From: Melioribacteraceae bacterium
GTDB lineage: Bacteria; Bacteroidota; Ignavibacteria; Ignavibacteriales; Melioribacteraceae
DNA length: 6,521 nt
Assembly (NCBI GenBank): GCA_015494845.1
Contig: WGAL01000148.1
Location: forward strand, 1-6,521
Direction: 5' to 3'
In this document: one piece after another, positions 5,717 to 6,521 of the stretch
How the letters are laid out: the number at the start of each line of letters is the position of its first letter
How positions within the stretch are numbered: the stretch's first letter is position 1
Notes under the pieces: generated by a model
What the model saw: only the letters and a program-made list of their open reading frames with translations
Told to the model about the DNA's origin: nothing
Database searches by the model: none
Position numbers and translations under genes: made by a program

Positions 5717-6490
5717 ATGACTTCGTTAAAAAATAAAATTGTTTTTATTACCGGCGCGTCTTCCGGCATCGGAAAGGCAACCGCGCTTGCGTTCGCAAAA
5801 GAAGGCGCAAAAACAATAATAACAGCAAGACGAATTGAGAGATTGGAGGAACTTGCCGCTGAAATTAAAAATAAATGCAATTCAGAAGTTCTTCCGCTTA
5901 AATTGGATGTTCGCAACAAAGAAGAAGTAAAAAATATAATTGAAAATCTTCCTAAAGAATGGAGCGAGATTGATATTTTAATCAACAACGCCGGTTTGGG
6001 GCGCGGTTTGAATAAACTTTACGAGGACGACATTGACGGCTGGGAAGAAATGATTGACACAAACATTAAGGGCTTGCTTTACGTTACGAGAAACATTGTT
6101 CCAGGAATGGTCAAAAGAGGAAACGGACACGTAATAAATATCGGCTCAATTGCCGGACACGAAGCATACGGCGGCGGTTCGGTTTATTGCGCCACAAAAC
6201 ACGCGGTTGCCGCAATTACGCGTTCTTTGAGAATAGACTTGCTCGGAACAGGAGTGCGGGTTTCCACCGTTGATCCGGGAATGGTTGAAACGGAATTCAG
6301 CATCGTAAGATTTTACGGCGACGAAGAACGCGCTAAAAACGTTTACAAAGGATTAACCCCGCTAACCGGCGAGGATGTTGCCGATGCGGTAATTTTTTGC
6401 GCCACTCGTCCTCCGCACGCGAATATTAACGAAATGATAATTATGCCGAGCGCGCAGGCAAACGCATTTATCGCATATAGAACCGAGTAA
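5717..6490 (+). CDS. Short-chain dehydrogenase/reductase, YdfG-like (NADP-dependent 3-hydroxy acid/serine dehydrogenase type)
   Basis: This is a cytoplasmic classical short-chain dehydrogenase of 257 residues, the standard length. The cofactor loop TGASSGIG is at 12-19, and Arg38-Arg39 after the second strand favours NADP(H). LDVRN at 63-67, NNAG at 90-93 and Asn116 are the usual structural and catalytic sites. The catalytic residues are Ser144 (in INIGSIAG), Tyr157 and Lys161 (YCATK), and PG at 187-188 is conserved. The blocks WSEIDILINNAGLGRG, WEEMIDTNIKGLLYVTR, GMV-x-TEFS-x-VRF and NINEMIIMP closely recall E. coli YdfG and its yeast relative. Those act on 3-hydroxy acids such as L-allo-threonine and serine, and YdfG also reduces malonic semialdehyde. 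The true substrate here is inferred, not shown. It lies 8 nt after the barrel-protein gene with a strong ribosome site, so it probably shares that transcript, though no functional link is evident. Confidence 0.9.
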   Translation: MTSLKNKIVFITGASSGIGKATALAFAKEGAKTIITARRIERLEELAAEIKNKCNSEVLPLKLDVRNKEEVKNIIENLPKEWSEIDILINNAGLGRGLNKLYEDDIDGWEEMIDTNIKGLLYVTRNIVPGMVKRGNGHVINIGSIAGHEAYGGGSVYCATKHAVAAITRSLRIDLLGTGVRVSTVDPGMVETEFSIVRFYGDEERAKNVYKGLTPLTGEDVADAVIFCATRPPHANINEMIIMPSAQANAFIAYRTE

Positions 6491-6491
6491 A

Positions 6492-6521
6492 ATGAACAAT
6501 TTAGAAATCTGGGAATTTTTA
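6492..6521 (+). CDS. Start of a further gene, cut by right window edge; product unknown
   Basis: An ATG lies one base after the stop of the dehydrogenase gene and stays open for the ten codons available (MNNLEIWEFL). The tight spacing matches the rest of this operon and suggests a real gene start. The upstream bases offer only a weak ribosome site (CGAG). Too little is visible to name a family, and an open frame this short could be chance. Confidence 0.45.
   Translation, partial: MNNLEIWEFL

Noticed and set aside
5126..5988. Minus-strand open frames opposite the barrel-protein and dehydrogenase genes
   Set aside because: They are antisense to well-supported genes and cross the gene boundary without any ribosome site or domain signal.
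1..6521. A defence island, mobile element, CRISPR array or prophage
   Set aside because: No transposase, integrase, direct-repeat array, nuclease or phage gene was seen; all genes fit lipid, envelope, repair or redox roles.

Overview
The window is a chromosomal stretch from a diderm (Gram-negative-type) bacterium. It is moderately AT-rich and densely coded. A signal-peptide-bearing outer-membrane barrel protein of the FadL/PorV-like type points to an outer membrane. That family, together with mixed use of Shine-Dalgarno sites (strong before some genes, absent before others), would fit the Fibrobacteres-Chlorobi-Bacteroidetes group. The sequence alone does not fix the lineage, and this is inference.

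The layout is two divergent gene sets that meet at a 54-bp AT-rich gap (3076-3129). Leftwards (minus strand) there is first a small GT-A (family 2) glycosyltransferase, closed by a clear intrinsic terminator (2383-2411). Then comes a tight set plsY - gpsA - recG. PlsY and GpsA are consecutive steps of phospholipid synthesis: GpsA makes sn-glycerol-3-phosphate and PlsY acylates it. RecG, a branched-DNA helicase, follows gpsA after only 3 nt and is cut by the left edge, so only its N-terminal 216 residues are visible.

Rightwards (plus strand) there is a GT-B (family 4) glycosyltransferase and a 487-residue outer-membrane barrel protein whose ATG overlaps the glycosyltransferase stop (ATGA). Next is a short-chain dehydrogenase resembling YdfG-type 3-hydroxy-acid/serine dehydrogenases, which has a perfect Shine-Dalgarno. 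The first ten codons of a likely further gene run off the right edge. The spacing (-4, +8, +1 nt) suggests one transcript. Its likely promoter is an extended -10 box so close to the glycosyltransferase ATG that the mRNA may be leaderless.

No mobile element, tRNA/rRNA, CRISPR array, phage gene or defence system was seen. No stretch over 300 bases lacks a gene. The window is mostly ordinary housekeeping and envelope DNA. The points worth a second look are the leaderless-promoter candidate, the coupled glycosyltransferase/barrel-protein pair of unknown function, and several start-codon corrections.
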